DNA of 64,000 bases from Streptomyces melanogenes (GTDB lineage Bacteria; Actinomycetota; Actinomycetes; Streptomycetales; Streptomycetaceae), in assembly GCF_014649795.1 (NCBI RefSeq), contig NZ_BMTS01000019.1:62001-126000 (forward strand), read 5' to 3'. Shown one piece after another: positions 8,625 to 19,892 of this stretch. A program made the position numbers and the translations under genes. The first letter of the stretch is position 1, and each line of letters opens with the position of its first letter. The notes below the pieces were generated by a model. The model saw only the letters and a program-made list of their open reading frames with translations, had not been told where the DNA came from and did not search any database.

Positions 8625-9275
8625 GTGGTCTCCCCGTAGGGCGCGGTGCGGCTGACCGTTGTCCCTGGCCTCCGGCATGCGGCAGCCCAGAGCTATGGCC
8701 CAGGCCAACTGGGTGGTGCGCTTGAGCCACAGCAAGGCTACGCAGATATGAGCCCATTTCCCGGGTGATATTCCAGGCAAATCGTGTATTACGGTGCAAT
8801 TATGAACGTATTCTGAACCGGTGTTGACGTGGTGTCGTGTGTCGTCTTTTGCCGTGCACGTCCATCTCGAGACGTGATCACCGAGGCGCTGGCACGTCCG
8901 CACGCGTCTGGGTGCGGTTCGGTTGCTCGGCGGCCGTGTGCGTGTGTCCGGGGCCGGTTGCTGCCGGGGTGGCGGGGTGGTGGGTTCTGGGCGGCGATGA
9001 CGAGTTGCCCTCGGGCTGCTCGTGGGCTGGGTTTCCCGAGGGGTGGCGAGTTTTGCATTGCGGTTGCATATGTCTGACCCAGACCTAGTAACTCCGTTTC
9101 TTGTGTATTGAGTTGGCTTGACGTGGGGTGATCGCTTGCCGTGCCGGATCGGCCTGTGTCGAAAGATTGCGAATGTAACGGATTGGAGAAGAAGGTATGA
9201 CTAACTTGTGTGATTGACGTGTCGGCTTGTACAACATGTCTCTCTTGATCGTTCTTTGGGTGGGGATTTTTCGCT
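8625..9275 (+). promoter_or_regulatory. Divergent control region between Tad operon and Rhs gene
   Basis: No convincing gene is seen in these 651 bases. The stretch from about 8740 to 8830 and again from 9060 to 9275 is distinctly AT-richer than its surroundings, as expected for promoters firing in both directions. A GGGTGGGGA at 9258-9266 is a good ribosome site for the GTG at 9276. TTGACG occurs at 9118 and 9214, but neither has a convincing -10 box at the right distance, so no promoter is assigned. Confidence 0.5.
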
Positions 9276-12200
9276 GTGCGTACCGCACGTCCGTTTGTGC
9301 TTTTCGTCGCGTTCTTGATGGCGGTGCTCGCTGGGACCCAACAGGCGGTGCTGGCCGCCGTGCCTGGTGGGTCTGTGCAAGCGGGGAAGGCCCCGGGCCA
9401 GGGCTGGGGTTCGGCGAGCGGTCGTGATCACGGGGTGTCCGGCGACGACACGGATGCGGATGCGTCGGGCGGGCACGGTGGTGCTCTCAGGGCGCCGGGT
9501 GAGCTGCCCAAGGACGCGGGACTGCCCAAGGGATCGCCGCTGGGCGGGGTCCCCGCTGCGCCGGTGATGGGCACGGCGCAGCCGGTCGACGCGCCGGATG
9601 CCGTCGCCCCGAGCGGCTTCGATGCGAAGGCCAGCAAGGAGCTGGTGGGGGAGCGGGACCGGCAGGCGCGTACCTATCTGAATGAGGACGGCACCCGCAC
9701 GACGCGCTTCTACGACGAGCCGGTGAACTTCCGCGGTGCTGATGGCCAGTGGAAGGAGGTGGACACACGGCTGGCCCGCTCGGCGGGGCCGCGCACGATG
9801 TCCGCCTCCGACCAGGGCTGGGCGCCTGCCGCAACCGAGTCACCGATCTCCTTCGGCGACTATGCCAACAGCGACCCCCTCGTGCAGATCGCCTACGGCG
9901 ACAGTGCGTCGGTGGGCTACGCGGTCGAGGGAGCCGCGGCGGTCAAGGGCAGCACGGACGGCAGCATGATCCGCTACCCGGACATCCGTACGTCAGCGGA
10001 TCTGGAACTGCTGGCGGGCAACGATTCTGTCAAGGAGACGATCGTCCTCAAGAGCAAGGACGCGCCCACCCAGTGGCGCTTCCCGCTCGCGCTGAACGGC
10101 GTGACGGCACGGCTCGCCGACAGCGGCGGGCTGGAGTTCGTGAATGCCGCGGGCACTGTGCAGGCGTGGATGCCGTCCGGCTGGATGGAGGACGCCAAGG
10201 TCGGTGAGAACACCAACGAGGGGCAGATATCCACCGGCGTCCGCTACAGCCTGGCTGAGGAAGCCGGCCGACAGATCCTGGTCGTCACGCTGGATCAGCA
10301 ATGGCTCGCCGACCCCGCGCGGGTCTTCCCGGTCAAGGTGGACCCCTCGGTCAGCCGCTTCGACGCCACCGTGGCCACCTACCTCCAGTCCCCCTACAAC
10401 CAGAACTTCACCAGTGCCACGGTCATGAAGGTCGGCACGCCCGACGGCGGCGACAGCAAGGCGCTCGGCCTGCTGCGCTTCGCGGGGGTGGAAAAGACCC
10501 TCAAGAACGCCTGGGTGGTCAACGCCAGCCTGAGCCTGTACAACACGTGGTCGTACTCGTGTGACGCGAAGCCGGTCACCATCCACCCGATCACGTCCAA
10601 CTGGTCGGAGCAGACGACCACGAAGTATCCCGGGCCGTCGACCGGCAACGCGCTGGCGTCCAAGAGCTTCGCGCACGGCTGGCGTCCGCCGGACACCACC
10701 AACTGGGCCTGCGCGGCTGCCTGGGAGAGCATTCCGCTGCGCGATGACGGCCGCCAGCTGGTCGACGACTGGACGCACGGCCGCAAGAGCAACTACGGCC
10801 TGGCCGTGAAGACGTCCGTCACGGACAGCAAGAGCTGGAAGCAGTTCGGCTCGGCCAACTACCCCGGCGGCAAGCCGAGCCTGGACGTCACCTGGACCAA
10901 GTACGGTGCCGCCTACCAGGTCGGCGGATTCGTGAGCCCGGTGACGGCGACGGCCGAGGGCTCGATGAAGGTCACGGTCACCAACCGGGGCCAGCAGACG
11001 TGGCCCAAGGGCGGCAACATCAAGCTGAAGTACGACCTGTATGACGCGTCGGGCAACCGCATCCGGGATGCTGCCAAGATCCGCTGGACGCCGATGCCCA
11101 ACGATGTCGCCCCGGGCGCCAGTGTCACCCTGGAAGCCAAGATCGCTCCGCTGACTCCGGCGACCTACACGCTCGTGTGGACGATGGACGACTACGGCAA
11201 CGCCGCCTTCAACAGCGAGGGCGTGCCCGGGTATGCGATCAAGTTCGACGCGGTCAACCTCCCGCCGTACCTCACCGCCGAGGCCCCCGCGAGCGGTGTG
11301 GTGGTCAACTCGGTGACCCCGACGCTGTGGGCGCAGGGCAAGGACCCCGACCACTACCCCAGCTCGCTCCAGTACTCCTTCGAAGTATGCGAGGTCAACG
11401 GCAAGGACGCCCGCGTGAACTGCCGCAGCGGCGCGCGCAGTGCCGCGCAGCAGTGGAGCGTGCCGGTCGGCTGGCTGACGTGGGGCAAGCGCTACGCCTG
11501 GTACTCCTACGCCTACGACGGCAAGGACTCCTCCGCGCGGCCGGGACCGGCCTTCTTCACCGCCGAGGTACCGCAGCCCCCGGTCACCTCCCAGCTGGGG
11601 GGAGACGACGGGCACGAGTTCGGCTACCGGGCCGGCAACTACTCCACCTCCTCCACGGACGCCGCGATGCCGTCCGTGGGCCCGGAACTGGCCGTGACCC
11701 GCACCTACAACTCCCTTGACCCGCGCACCCAGACCGCGTTCGGCTTGGGCTGGGCGTCGCGCTTCGACATGCGCCTGGAGGGAATCCCCTGGGGCGAGCC
11801 CGGTTCCCTCGTCAAGGTCACGATGGAAGACGGATCCCGTATTCAGTTCGGCAAGAACCCCGGCGGATCCTTTGCCGGGCCGTCGGGGAACACCATGACC
11901 CTCACGGTCCATCAGGAAGCGGGAGAATACAACTACTGGACGCTGCGCCTGCGCTCCGGTGTGGTCTACCGATTCAATGAATGGGGGGAGCTGCAAAGCG
12001 TCACCGACAGTGCGGGGCGCGTGCAGAAGCTCTTCTCCTCGCGCCCTGCTGAGGGCGACCCGCAGCCGCTGAAGTCGGTGACGGACGTCTCGTCCGGGCG
12101 GATGCTGTCCTTCACCTGGGCGAATGGGCACGTGGCGTCCGTGACCACCAATGCGGCCGGTCCCAACGCGCCGGGCCTGACGTGGACCTACACCTACAGC

Positions 12201-15200
12201 GGTGACCGCCTGACGAAGGTATGCCCGCCGGCCTCCACCACCGCCTGCACCCTCTATGAGTACGCCGACGGCTCGGTCTACCGCGCCACCGTGCTGGATG
12301 AGGCACCGGTTTCCTACTGGCGTCTGGGCGAGAGCGAGGGGGCGAAGGCGGCGAGCGAGGCGCCTTCAGCGACCGGGCTGAATAACGCGCAGTACCACGA
12401 TGTGGACCTCGGGCGGCCCGGTGCGCTGGCTTCCAGCAACAACACCGCCGCGGGCTTCGACGGCACCAGCTCCACTGTGGAGCTGCCGGAGAACACGCTG
12501 CGTACCAGCACCTTCCTGTCGGTGGAACTGTGGTTCAAGACCAGTAAGCCCGGTGTGCTGATGGGCTTCCAGAACCGTCCGTTGGAGGACGACGCACCGG
12601 GCAACTGGACTCCCACTCTGGCCATCGGAGCCGACGGCAAGCTGCGCGGTCAGTACTGGACCGGCAAGGCCCAGCCGCTGACCAGCACCACCACGGTGAC
12701 CGACGACCAGTGGCACCATGCCGTGCTCACCGGCGCCGGCACCACCCAGACCCTGTACCTCGACGGCGCCAAGGTCGGCACCCTGGAGGGCACCATCGAT
12801 CACCTCGACCAGTCGTACACCTACCTGGGCGCGGGCTACTCCAGCGTCACCTGGGACGGCAGCCCCGCCGGCGTGCGCCGCTTCACCGGACAGATGGACG
12901 ACGTCGCCGTCTACCACCACCCCCTGAGCGACGGCACCGTCGCCGAGCACTTCGCTGCCCGCGCGGCCACCAGCCGGATGACCAAGGTCACCAACCCGTC
13001 CGGCCGCGTGCACGCCACCGTCGCCTACGACGGCGCCACGGACCGCGTGGCCCAGGTGACCGACCAAAAGGGCGGCACCTGGAAGCTGTCCGCCCCCGCC
13101 TACTCAGCAGGCTCGGCCGCGTACGCGGAAGCCGTACGCGCCTCGGGGCCCGTTGACTACTGGCGACTGGGCGAACCCGGCGGGGCGGTTGCCACCGACG
13201 AGATCGCCAGCGGTGAAGACGGCTCCTACACCGACGGAGTCCTGCAAGGCGACCCCGGCGTGTTCGCCGACGGCGACAGCACGGCCATCACCCTGGACGG
13301 CAGCAAGGGAGCCGTCGAGGTCCCCGTCGCCCCCTTGACCACCTCGCCGGCCCTCGCCGCCGAGTTGTGGTTCCGCACCGCCAAGCCGGGTGTCCTGCTG
13401 GCCCTGCAGAACGCGGAGCTCGGTGCCACTCCGGCGCCGACCAACTGGGATCCCATCCTGGCCGTGGACTCCGGCGGGGTACTGCGCGGGCGCCTGCGCA
13501 ACACCAGCGGCTGGCCCACGGCGATCAAGTCGCCGGAGAAGGTGACCGACAACGAGTGGCACCACGCGGTGCTCACCGGCTCCGCCAGTGGCCAGTCGCT
13601 CTACCTGGACGGCGTCAAGCTGGGCACCGTGGCCGGGGCCGTCCAGTGGGAGACGGTGACGCACGCCTACCTCGGTGCGGGATATTCCAGTGAGGGCTGG
13701 GACGGCGGCGCCACCGCGACCCGCTACTTCACCGGTCAGCTCGCCGAAGCCGCCTTCTACACGAAGGAACTGCCTCAGCAGGCCGTAACCGACCACTACC
13801 GCGCCCGCACCAAGCTGGTGTCCGGCAATGGCGACACCTACCAGGGAGCCGTCCTGGCGGACGCCCCCTCGCAGTACTGGCGTCTGGACGAGACCAAGGG
13901 AACCCAGGCCAGCAACAAGATCGCTGTCTACGGGGGCTACGGCACCTACACCAACGCCACACTCGGCACCACCGGTCCCTCCGGAACCGGCGACAAGACC
14001 GCGATCAGCCTGAACGGCAACGGCAGCGTCAAGCTCCCCATGGACATCCTCGGCAGCCCCACCGACACCTCCGCTGAGCTGTGGTTCCGCACCGCCAAGC
14101 CGGGCGTGCTGCTGGGCCTGCAAAACGCCGATCTCGGCTCGGTGCCCACCAACTGGGACCCGGTGCTGGTCGTGGACTCGGACGGTCTGCTGCGCGGGCG
14201 TCTGCGCAACACGAGCGGCTGGCCCACGGCGATCAAGTCGCCGGAGAAGGTGACCGACAACGAGTGGCACCACGCGGTCCTGACCGGCTCGTCCAGTGGC
14301 CAGTCGCTGTACCTGGACGGTGTCAAGGTCGGCACCGTGGCCGGGGCCGTCCAGTCGGAAACGGTGACCCGCGCCTACCTCGGCGCCGGCTATTCCAGCG
14401 CGGGCTGGGACGGCGGGACCACCGCGACCCGCTACTTCACCGGCCAGCTCGCCGAAGCCTCCATCTACAGCCACGCCCTCAGCGACAACCAGGTCACCGC
14501 GCACTACCGCGCGATGCGCTCGACCAGCGCCTCCGCCCTGGCCTCGACCATCACCGTGACCGACCCCCTGGGGCAGACCCAGAGCACCACCTACGACATG
14601 CTGCGCGGCCAGCGCCCCCTCACCACCGTCGACGCCACCGGCGCACGCACTACGCTCGCCTACGACACCGGCGGCTTCCTCAACACGGTCACCGACGCGA
14701 ACGGCCACGCCACGGTCACCGGGCACGACGCGCGCGGCAACACCATTTCCACCAGCACCTGCCGCGACGTGAACGCGTGCTGGACCTCGTTCACCGAGTA
14801 CTACCTCAATGCGTCCGACCCCAACGACCTGAGGAACGACAAGCCGGTCGCCGTGCGGGACGCCCGCTCGGCGAACGCCACCGACAACCGCTTCAAGACG
14901 GCAACGGCCTACACCGCCCAGGGGCTGGCGTCCACCATCACGCTCGCCGACGGACGTACCGCCACGACCACCTACACCACCGGCAGCGAACCCGCAGTCG
15001 GCGGCGGAACCACGCCGGCCGGCCTGGTCGCCTCCAAGACCACCCCCGGTGGGGCCACCACCTCCTACACCTACTACGCCGACGGAGCCATCGCGCAGGC
15101 CACCGCACCCTCCGGGCTGGTGACCAAGTACGCCTATGACGGACTCGGCCGCAAGACCTCGGAGACCCAGATCTCCAAGAGCTTCCCGGACGGGATAGCC

Positions 15201-18200
15201 ACCACCTTTGCCTACGACAGCCTCTCGCGTGTCACGGCCGAGACGGGCAGCACAGTCAAGAACGAGATCACCGGGACTTCACACGCCGCGAAGGTCAGCA
15301 GGACCTTTGACGACGACGGCAACCTCCTCACGGAAAGCACCGAGGACACCGTCGGCGGCGACCCCAAGCGCGTCACGACCAGCCACTACGACGACCACGG
15401 CCTCAACGACAGCGCGAGCGATGCCGCGGGTAACCAGACCACGTTCGGCTATGACGCCCTGGGCCGACTGAACCGGCAGACGGACGCCACCGGTACGACG
15501 TACACGTACGCCTACACGCCGCGCGGCCAGCACGCCGAAACCACGTTGAAGGACTGGACGGGCGACCCCTCGGGCCGGACCCGTGACCTGACCATGGTCT
15601 CCAAGGCGTACGACCCGGCCGGCCGTCTGGCCAGCGTCACCGACGCGATGGGCGCCACCACCTCCTACACCTACTTCGACGACAACCTGCCCGCCACCAC
15701 CACCGCCAAGCAGGTCACCCAGGCCGACGGCACCCGGCACGACATCGTGCTGGAAGCCAACACCTACGACGGCGCCGGGCATCTCACCCAGCAGGTCACC
15801 GGCGGCGGCCGCACCACCGTCACGAACACCATCGACGCTCTGGGCCGCACCTCCGCCACCACCCTCGACCCCAACGGCCTGAACCGCACCACCACCTACG
15901 CCTACGACGGCGACAACCGTGTCACCCAGCAGGCACGCGCCATCGACAGCGCGGGCAAGAAGCTGACCACCTCCACCGAGTACGACGCGGCGGGCAACGC
16001 GACCAAGTCCACCCTGACCGACGGTGACACCCCCCGCATCACCACCCGTACCTATGACGAGCGCGGACTGCTGACCTCCCAGGTCAGCCCCAGGGGCAAC
16101 ACCCCCGGTGCGGACGCCTCCGCCTACACGACCCGCATCCGGTACGACGCCCTGGGCCGCCCCGTCCAGCAGAGTGCGCCCCCGGCCCAGACCGAGGAGA
16201 ACGGCGGCTCGCCGCAGACCCTGGAAGCCACCACGCGCACCGGCTACAACACCTTCGGCGAAGCCACCGAAAACCAGGATGCCCGCGGCGCGGTGACCCG
16301 CACCGAACTCGACAGCCTCGGCCGCCCCGTCGCCACCACCCTGCCCGACTACACCCCGCCCGGCGGCACGAAGATCACCGCCACGGCGCGCACCCGCTAC
16401 GACGCCCTCGGCCGCACCACGGCCAGCACCGACCCCCTGGGGCGCACCACCACCTTCACCTACGACCAGCTCGGCCAGCTCCTGACCAAGACCGACCCGG
16501 CCACCGGAGCGAACCTCAACCAGCCTCTGGGCAACGCAACCTCACTCACCGGCGCCGGCATCAGCAGCTACGCCTGGACGCCCACCGGCCTGCAGCTGGC
16601 AGCCACCAGCCCGACGGGAGCACGGACCGAGGCGACCTACGACGAACTCGGACGCCAGCTCACCGCCACCACCGTGGAGCGTTACCCCGCTCTGCAAAAC
16701 CTCACCACCCGCTACAGCTGGGACGACGCGAGCAACCAGACAACCTCCACCACACCGGCCAGCCACGCCACCACCGCCACCTACAACCCGGCAGGTGACC
16801 TCCTGACCGTCACCGACCCCCTGGGAGGCACCACCAAGGCCGACTACGACGGCCTCGGCCGCACCATCCAGTCCCTGGACGCCACCGGCCGCAAGAGCAC
16901 CATGGCCTACGACGCCCTGGGCAACGAGACCACCCGCAGCGACTACGGCACCGGCTCCACCCCGCTGCGCACCACCACGGCCGAGTTCGACGCCGACGGC
17001 AACAAGACCGCAGCCACCTCGGCCACCGGAACCCGCACCACCTACGGCTATGACGCGTTGGGCCGCATGACCCAGCAGTCCGAACCCGTCGCCGACGGCC
17101 ACGCCATCACCACCCGCTTCGGCTATGACGCCGCAGGCAACCGCACCCGCCTGACCGACGGCCGCGGCAACACCACGACGTACACCTACACGCCGTGGAA
17201 CCTGCCGGAATCGACCATCGAACCCGCCACCGCCACCCACCCGGCGCCCGCAGACCGCACCTGGACCACCGTCTACGACGCGGCGGGCCAGAGCACTGTC
17301 GACATGCTGCCCGGAGGCGTCAAGCGGGAACGCACCTTCGACGCGCTGGGCCGCCTCACCGCCGAGACCGGCACCGGCGCCGAAGCCGCCACCACCGCCC
17401 GGTCACTCGCCTACGACCTGGCCGGCCGCATCACCGCCGCCGGCGCGGACGGGCTGATGGGCCGCAACACCTACACCTACAACGACCGCGGACAGCTGCT
17501 GACGGCCGACGGCCCCGGCGGCAAGACCGCCTACACCTACGACGCAGACGGCAACATGACCGGACGCGCCACCAAGGAAGGCACCACCCAGTACGGCTAC
17601 GACGCCGCAGGCCGCAGCGCATGGACCCAGGACGCCCTCACCGGTAACCAGATCTGGTCCTCCTACGACGCCGCAGGCCGGCCCGTGGTCAACCAGTACG
17701 CGCTCATCCCCCCGGGCGGGAAGAGCTGGGCCGACTCCGTCGTCTCGGCGCAGCGCACCTACGGCTACGACAGCCTCGGCCGCCTGACCAGCGACAAGAT
17801 CACTGATCCGAAGGCGACGAGCGAAACCGCCTCCACCGCCTACGACTACGACCTCGCCGACCGCCTGACGAAGAAGAACACCAAGGGCACGGCCGGAGCC
17901 GGCGACAACACCTACGGCTACGACCAGGCAGGCCGCATGACCTCCTGGACTGCCGCAGGCACCACCACCGGCTACAGCTGGGACGACGCGGGAAACCGCA
18001 CCCAGGCCGGCAGCGCCACCTCGACGTTCGACGAACGCAACCGCCTCCTGTCCGACGGCACCTCGACCTACACCTACACCCCACGCGGCACCCTGTCCGC
18101 AGTGGCCGGACAGCCGAGCACCGCGCGCTCGCTCACCTTCGACGCCTTCGAACGCAAGATCAGTGACGGAGCCTCAACCTTCGCCTACGACTCCCTCGAC

Positions 18201-19892
18201 CGCGTCCGCCAGAGCGGCGCAGCCACCTTCAGCTACGACGGAGGCTCCAACAACCTCACCGACGACGGCACCAACCAGTACACCCGCACCCCCGACGGTG
18301 CACTGCTCGCCATCGCCAACGGCGGCACCAAGCAGTGGGCCGTCACCGACCAGCACACCGATCTGGTGGCCGGCCTCACCCCGGACGCCAAATCTCTGAC
18401 TGGCTCCACCGCCTACAACCCCTTCGGCCAGAAGACGGCCACAACCGGCACCACCCCGGCCCTCGGCTACCAGTCCGGCTGGACCGACCCGGCCTCCGGT
18501 GACGTCAACATGGCCGCCCGCTGGTACCAGCCGGGCACCGGCAGCTTCAACTCCCGCGACACCTGGCAGCTGCAACCCGCTCCGTCGGCCCAGGCAAACG
18601 GCTACCTTTACGGCAATGCTGGACCGCTCAACGGCACGGACCCCAGCGGACACTGCATCGGCCCGGTGCTCATCGCCTGTATTTATGGTGTGGGCGACCT
18701 CCTTGTGGCTGGAGGAACGGCTGGCGCGGGCTACTCCTCGAAGCAGATCCTCAGCGGAAACTACGACTGGTCCTACTTCGACGACTGGGGGTGGTCTTGG
18801 TCGTCGTCGGGATCAAGCTCGTACACCGGCTCGTACTCCACCGCCCTTGACTGGGATTACGCGGGGAGCATGTCGTCCTCGCTCGGGGCTCAGGCTGACC
18901 GGCTCCGGTGGAGTGGCTACTCGTCGGGCTATATCGACTATGGATCTTCATACCGAGGTTCGTCGCGGGCAGGGCATGGCCACTGGGGTTATGGTCCCCG
19001 GAGTGCACCCCGGGTGCGCACTCGACCTCCCAAGCCGAAGATCGACCAGAACCCCAACAACGGTCCCCACCCCAAGCCTGCACCGCCCCGACCGGCCGCC
19101 AAGCCGGACTGGGACCCCAAAAACGGTGGCTGGAAGCCTGGCGACGGCTGGAAGCTCACGTACACCGCCGCAAAGATTCTCAATCTGTTCGGAGACCACC
19201 AGTACACGCCGGATACGTTCAGTTCGCTGGATCCCTCACCAGGGCAGGTGCCGGGTGGTGGAAGCGGTGGAAGAAATGGCGGTGACTGTCGAGTCGGTGG
19301 GCAGGGATGGGTAGACCTCAAGGAGGGGGACGCGGCGAATGGAAACCGTGCTATGGGAGTCGAGGCATGCCTTGATTCGGAATACCTCGCTAGCCATGAG
19401 GGAACCTCAACGAACCCTGGCGTGTTGAAGCCTCCTGGGTATGACTGGGCGCGTAACTACGCTATGTACCTGGGAAATCGGCCGCCGGGGTCATGGATCA
19501 ATGCCTGCCACCTGCTGGGCAAGCAGTTCGGTGGCGACGGCCTTGATGTGCGCAACCTCTCAACATGCGCCCGATCGAGTAACGCCACGCGGGTTGACTC
19601 ACGCGATCCTGGAGTGGAAGACAACATGCTGAAGTTCGAGAATCAGGTGAAACGAGCGATCGACGGCGATCAGGTCGTGCACTACACCGTGACACCGAAG
19701 TACATGGGGCCGCGGACCGTACCCGTGAGCTATGAAATGTCGGCTCAAGGCTACGATCGCCAGGGTAATCCGGGCATCAAGTTCAGTGACGTCGTCACCA
19801 ACCAGATCTACAGTGCTAAGTTCGGGCACTGGCGCAACCTTGGCGGTGTCACCTACCAAGGCATCCCGATTCCCACGGGAGGTACTCCATGA
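9276..19892 (+). CDS. Giant Rhs/YD-repeat polymorphic toxin with nuclease tip
   Basis: This 3538-residue secreted protein starts at GTG 9276. Its order is: signal peptide (1-28); a DNRLRE-like beta domain (about 360-540); an Ig-like segment; a DUF6531-like opening of the Rhs shell (about 808-835, TRTYNSLDPRTQTAFGLGWA); three LamG/concanavalin-like domains (about 1014-1228, 1294-1508, 1532-1745); many YD repeats (about 1752-3120); and the conserved Rhs core end (GYLYGNAGPLNGTDPSG, to about 3127). A hydrophobic patch and a Ser/Tyr-rich linker follow. The last 200 residues resemble a DNA/RNA non-specific endonuclease (NACHLLGKQFGGDGLDVRNL, His3412, Asn3427). The shell is expected to encapsulate the toxin and deliver it to competitors. 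The next gene is the likely immunity partner. Confidence 0.93.
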   Translation: MRTARPFVLFVAFLMAVLAGTQQAVLAAVPGGSVQAGKAPGQGWGSASGRDHGVSGDDTDADASGGHGGALRAPGELPKDAGLPKGSPLGGVPAAPVMGTAQPVDAPDAVAPSGFDAKASKELVGERDRQARTYLNEDGTRTTRFYDEPVNFRGADGQWKEVDTRLARSAGPRTMSASDQGWAPAATESPISFGDYANSDPLVQIAYGDSASVGYAVEGAAAVKGSTDGSMIRYPDIRTSADLELLAGNDSVKETIVLKSKDAPTQWRFPLALNGVTARLADSGGLEFVNAAGTVQAWMPSGWMEDAKVGENTNEGQISTGVRYSLAEEAGRQILVVTLDQQWLADPARVFPVKVDPSVSRFDATVATYLQSPYNQNFTSATVMKVGTPDGGDSKALGLLRFAGVEKTLKNAWVVNASLSLYNTWSYSCDAKPVTIHPITSNWSEQTTTKYPGPSTGNALASKSFAHGWRPPDTTNWACAAAWESIPLRDDGRQLVDDWTHGRKSNYGLAVKTSVTDSKSWKQFGSANYPGGKPSLDVTWTKYGAAYQVGGFVSPVTATAEGSMKVTVTNRGQQTWPKGGNIKLKYDLYDASGNRIRDAAKIRWTPMPNDVAPGASVTLEAKIAPLTPATYTLVWTMDDYGNAAFNSEGVPGYAIKFDAVNLPPYLTAEAPASGVVVNSVTPTLWAQGKDPDHYPSSLQYSFEVCEVNGKDARVNCRSGARSAAQQWSVPVGWLTWGKRYAWYSYAYDGKDSSARPGPAFFTAEVPQPPVTSQLGGDDGHEFGYRAGNYSTSSTDAAMPSVGPELAVTRTYNSLDPRTQTAFGLGWASRFDMRLEGIPWGEPGSLVKVTMEDGSRIQFGKNPGGSFAGPSGNTMTLTVHQEAGEYNYWTLRLRSGVVYRFNEWGELQSVTDSAGRVQKLFSSRPAEGDPQPLKSVTDVSSGRMLSFTWANGHVASVTTNAAGPNAPGLTWTYTYSGDRLTKVCPPASTTACTLYEYADGSVYRATVLDEAPVSYWRLGESEGAKAASEAPSATGLNNAQYHDVDLGRPGALASSNNTAAGFDGTSSTVELPENTLRTSTFLSVELWFKTSKPGVLMGFQNRPLEDDAPGNWTPTLAIGADGKLRGQYWTGKAQPLTSTTTVTDDQWHHAVLTGAGTTQTLYLDGAKVGTLEGTIDHLDQSYTYLGAGYSSVTWDGSPAGVRRFTGQMDDVAVYHHPLSDGTVAEHFAARAATSRMTKVTNPSGRVHATVAYDGATDRVAQVTDQKGGTWKLSAPAYSAGSAAYAEAVRASGPVDYWRLGEPGGAVATDEIASGEDGSYTDGVLQGDPGVFADGDSTAITLDGSKGAVEVPVAPLTTSPALAAELWFRTAKPGVLLALQNAELGATPAPTNWDPILAVDSGGVLRGRLRNTSGWPTAIKSPEKVTDNEWHHAVLTGSASGQSLYLDGVKLGTVAGAVQWETVTHAYLGAGYSSEGWDGGATATRYFTGQLAEAAFYTKELPQQAVTDHYRARTKLVSGNGDTYQGAVLADAPSQYWRLDETKGTQASNKIAVYGGYGTYTNATLGTTGPSGTGDKTAISLNGNGSVKLPMDILGSPTDTSAELWFRTAKPGVLLGLQNADLGSVPTNWDPVLVVDSDGLLRGRLRNTSGWPTAIKSPEKVTDNEWHHAVLTGSSSGQSLYLDGVKVGTVAGAVQSETVTRAYLGAGYSSAGWDGGTTATRYFTGQLAEASIYSHALSDNQVTAHYRAMRSTSASALASTITVTDPLGQTQSTTYDMLRGQRPLTTVDATGARTTLAYDTGGFLNTVTDANGHATVTGHDARGNTISTSTCRDVNACWTSFTEYYLNASDPNDLRNDKPVAVRDARSANATDNRFKTATAYTAQGLASTITLADGRTATTTYTTGSEPAVGGGTTPAGLVASKTTPGGATTSYTYYADGAIAQATAPSGLVTKYAYDGLGRKTSETQISKSFPDGIATTFAYDSLSRVTAETGSTVKNEITGTSHAAKVSRTFDDDGNLLTESTEDTVGGDPKRVTTSHYDDHGLNDSASDAAGNQTTFGYDALGRLNRQTDATGTTYTYAYTPRGQHAETTLKDWTGDPSGRTRDLTMVSKAYDPAGRLASVTDAMGATTSYTYFDDNLPATTTAKQVTQADGTRHDIVLEANTYDGAGHLTQQVTGGGRTTVTNTIDALGRTSATTLDPNGLNRTTTYAYDGDNRVTQQARAIDSAGKKLTTSTEYDAAGNATKSTLTDGDTPRITTRTYDERGLLTSQVSPRGNTPGADASAYTTRIRYDALGRPVQQSAPPAQTEENGGSPQTLEATTRTGYNTFGEATENQDARGAVTRTELDSLGRPVATTLPDYTPPGGTKITATARTRYDALGRTTASTDPLGRTTTFTYDQLGQLLTKTDPATGANLNQPLGNATSLTGAGISSYAWTPTGLQLAATSPTGARTEATYDELGRQLTATTVERYPALQNLTTRYSWDDASNQTTSTTPASHATTATYNPAGDLLTVTDPLGGTTKADYDGLGRTIQSLDATGRKSTMAYDALGNETTRSDYGTGSTPLRTTTAEFDADGNKTAATSATGTRTTYGYDALGRMTQQSEPVADGHAITTRFGYDAAGNRTRLTDGRGNTTTYTYTPWNLPESTIEPATATHPAPADRTWTTVYDAAGQSTVDMLPGGVKRERTFDALGRLTAETGTGAEAATTARSLAYDLAGRITAAGADGLMGRNTYTYNDRGQLLTADGPGGKTAYTYDADGNMTGRATKEGTTQYGYDAAGRSAWTQDALTGNQIWSSYDAAGRPVVNQYALIPPGGKSWADSVVSAQRTYGYDSLGRLTSDKITDPKATSETASTAYDYDLADRLTKKNTKGTAGAGDNTYGYDQAGRMTSWTAAGTTTGYSWDDAGNRTQAGSATSTFDERNRLLSDGTSTYTYTPRGTLSAVAGQPSTARSLTFDAFERKISDGASTFAYDSLDRVRQSGAATFSYDGGSNNLTDDGTNQYTRTPDGALLAIANGGTKQWAVTDQHTDLVAGLTPDAKSLTGSTAYNPFGQKTATTGTTPALGYQSGWTDPASGDVNMAARWYQPGTGSFNSRDTWQLQPAPSAQANGYLYGNAGPLNGTDPSGHCIGPVLIACIYGVGDLLVAGGTAGAGYSSKQILSGNYDWSYFDDWGWSWSSSGSSSYTGSYSTALDWDYAGSMSSSLGAQADRLRWSGYSSGYIDYGSSYRGSSRAGHGHWGYGPRSAPRVRTRPPKPKIDQNPNNGPHPKPAPPRPAAKPDWDPKNGGWKPGDGWKLTYTAAKILNLFGDHQYTPDTFSSLDPSPGQVPGGGSGGRNGGDCRVGGQGWVDLKEGDAANGNRAMGVEACLDSEYLASHEGTSTNPGVLKPPGYDWARNYAMYLGNRPPGSWINACHLLGKQFGGDGLDVRNLSTCARSSNATRVDSRDPGVEDNMLKFENQVKRAIDGDQVVHYTVTPKYMGPRTVPVSYEMSAQGYDRQGNPGIKFSDVVTNQIYSAKFGHWRNLGGVTYQGIPIPTGGTP
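13143..14510 (+). repeat. Near-identical tandem LamG domains inside the Rhs gene
   Basis: The second and third LamG-like domains are close DNA copies. For example GGCTGGCCCACGGCGATCAA occurs at 13509 and again at 14217, and long stretches around both match with few changes (offset about 708 bp). The first LamG domain (from about 12300) is more diverged. Recent internal duplication or gene conversion is the simplest reading. Confidence 0.85.

Noticed and set aside
9118..9242. TTGACG boxes as a sigma-70-like promoter for the Rhs gene
   Set aside because: No acceptable -10 hexamer lies 16-18 bases downstream of either box.
9993..14726. Very long open frames on the minus strand opposite the Rhs gene
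   Set aside because: They mirror GC-rich codons of the plus-strand gene; the Rhs frame has all recognisable domains and the shadows have none.
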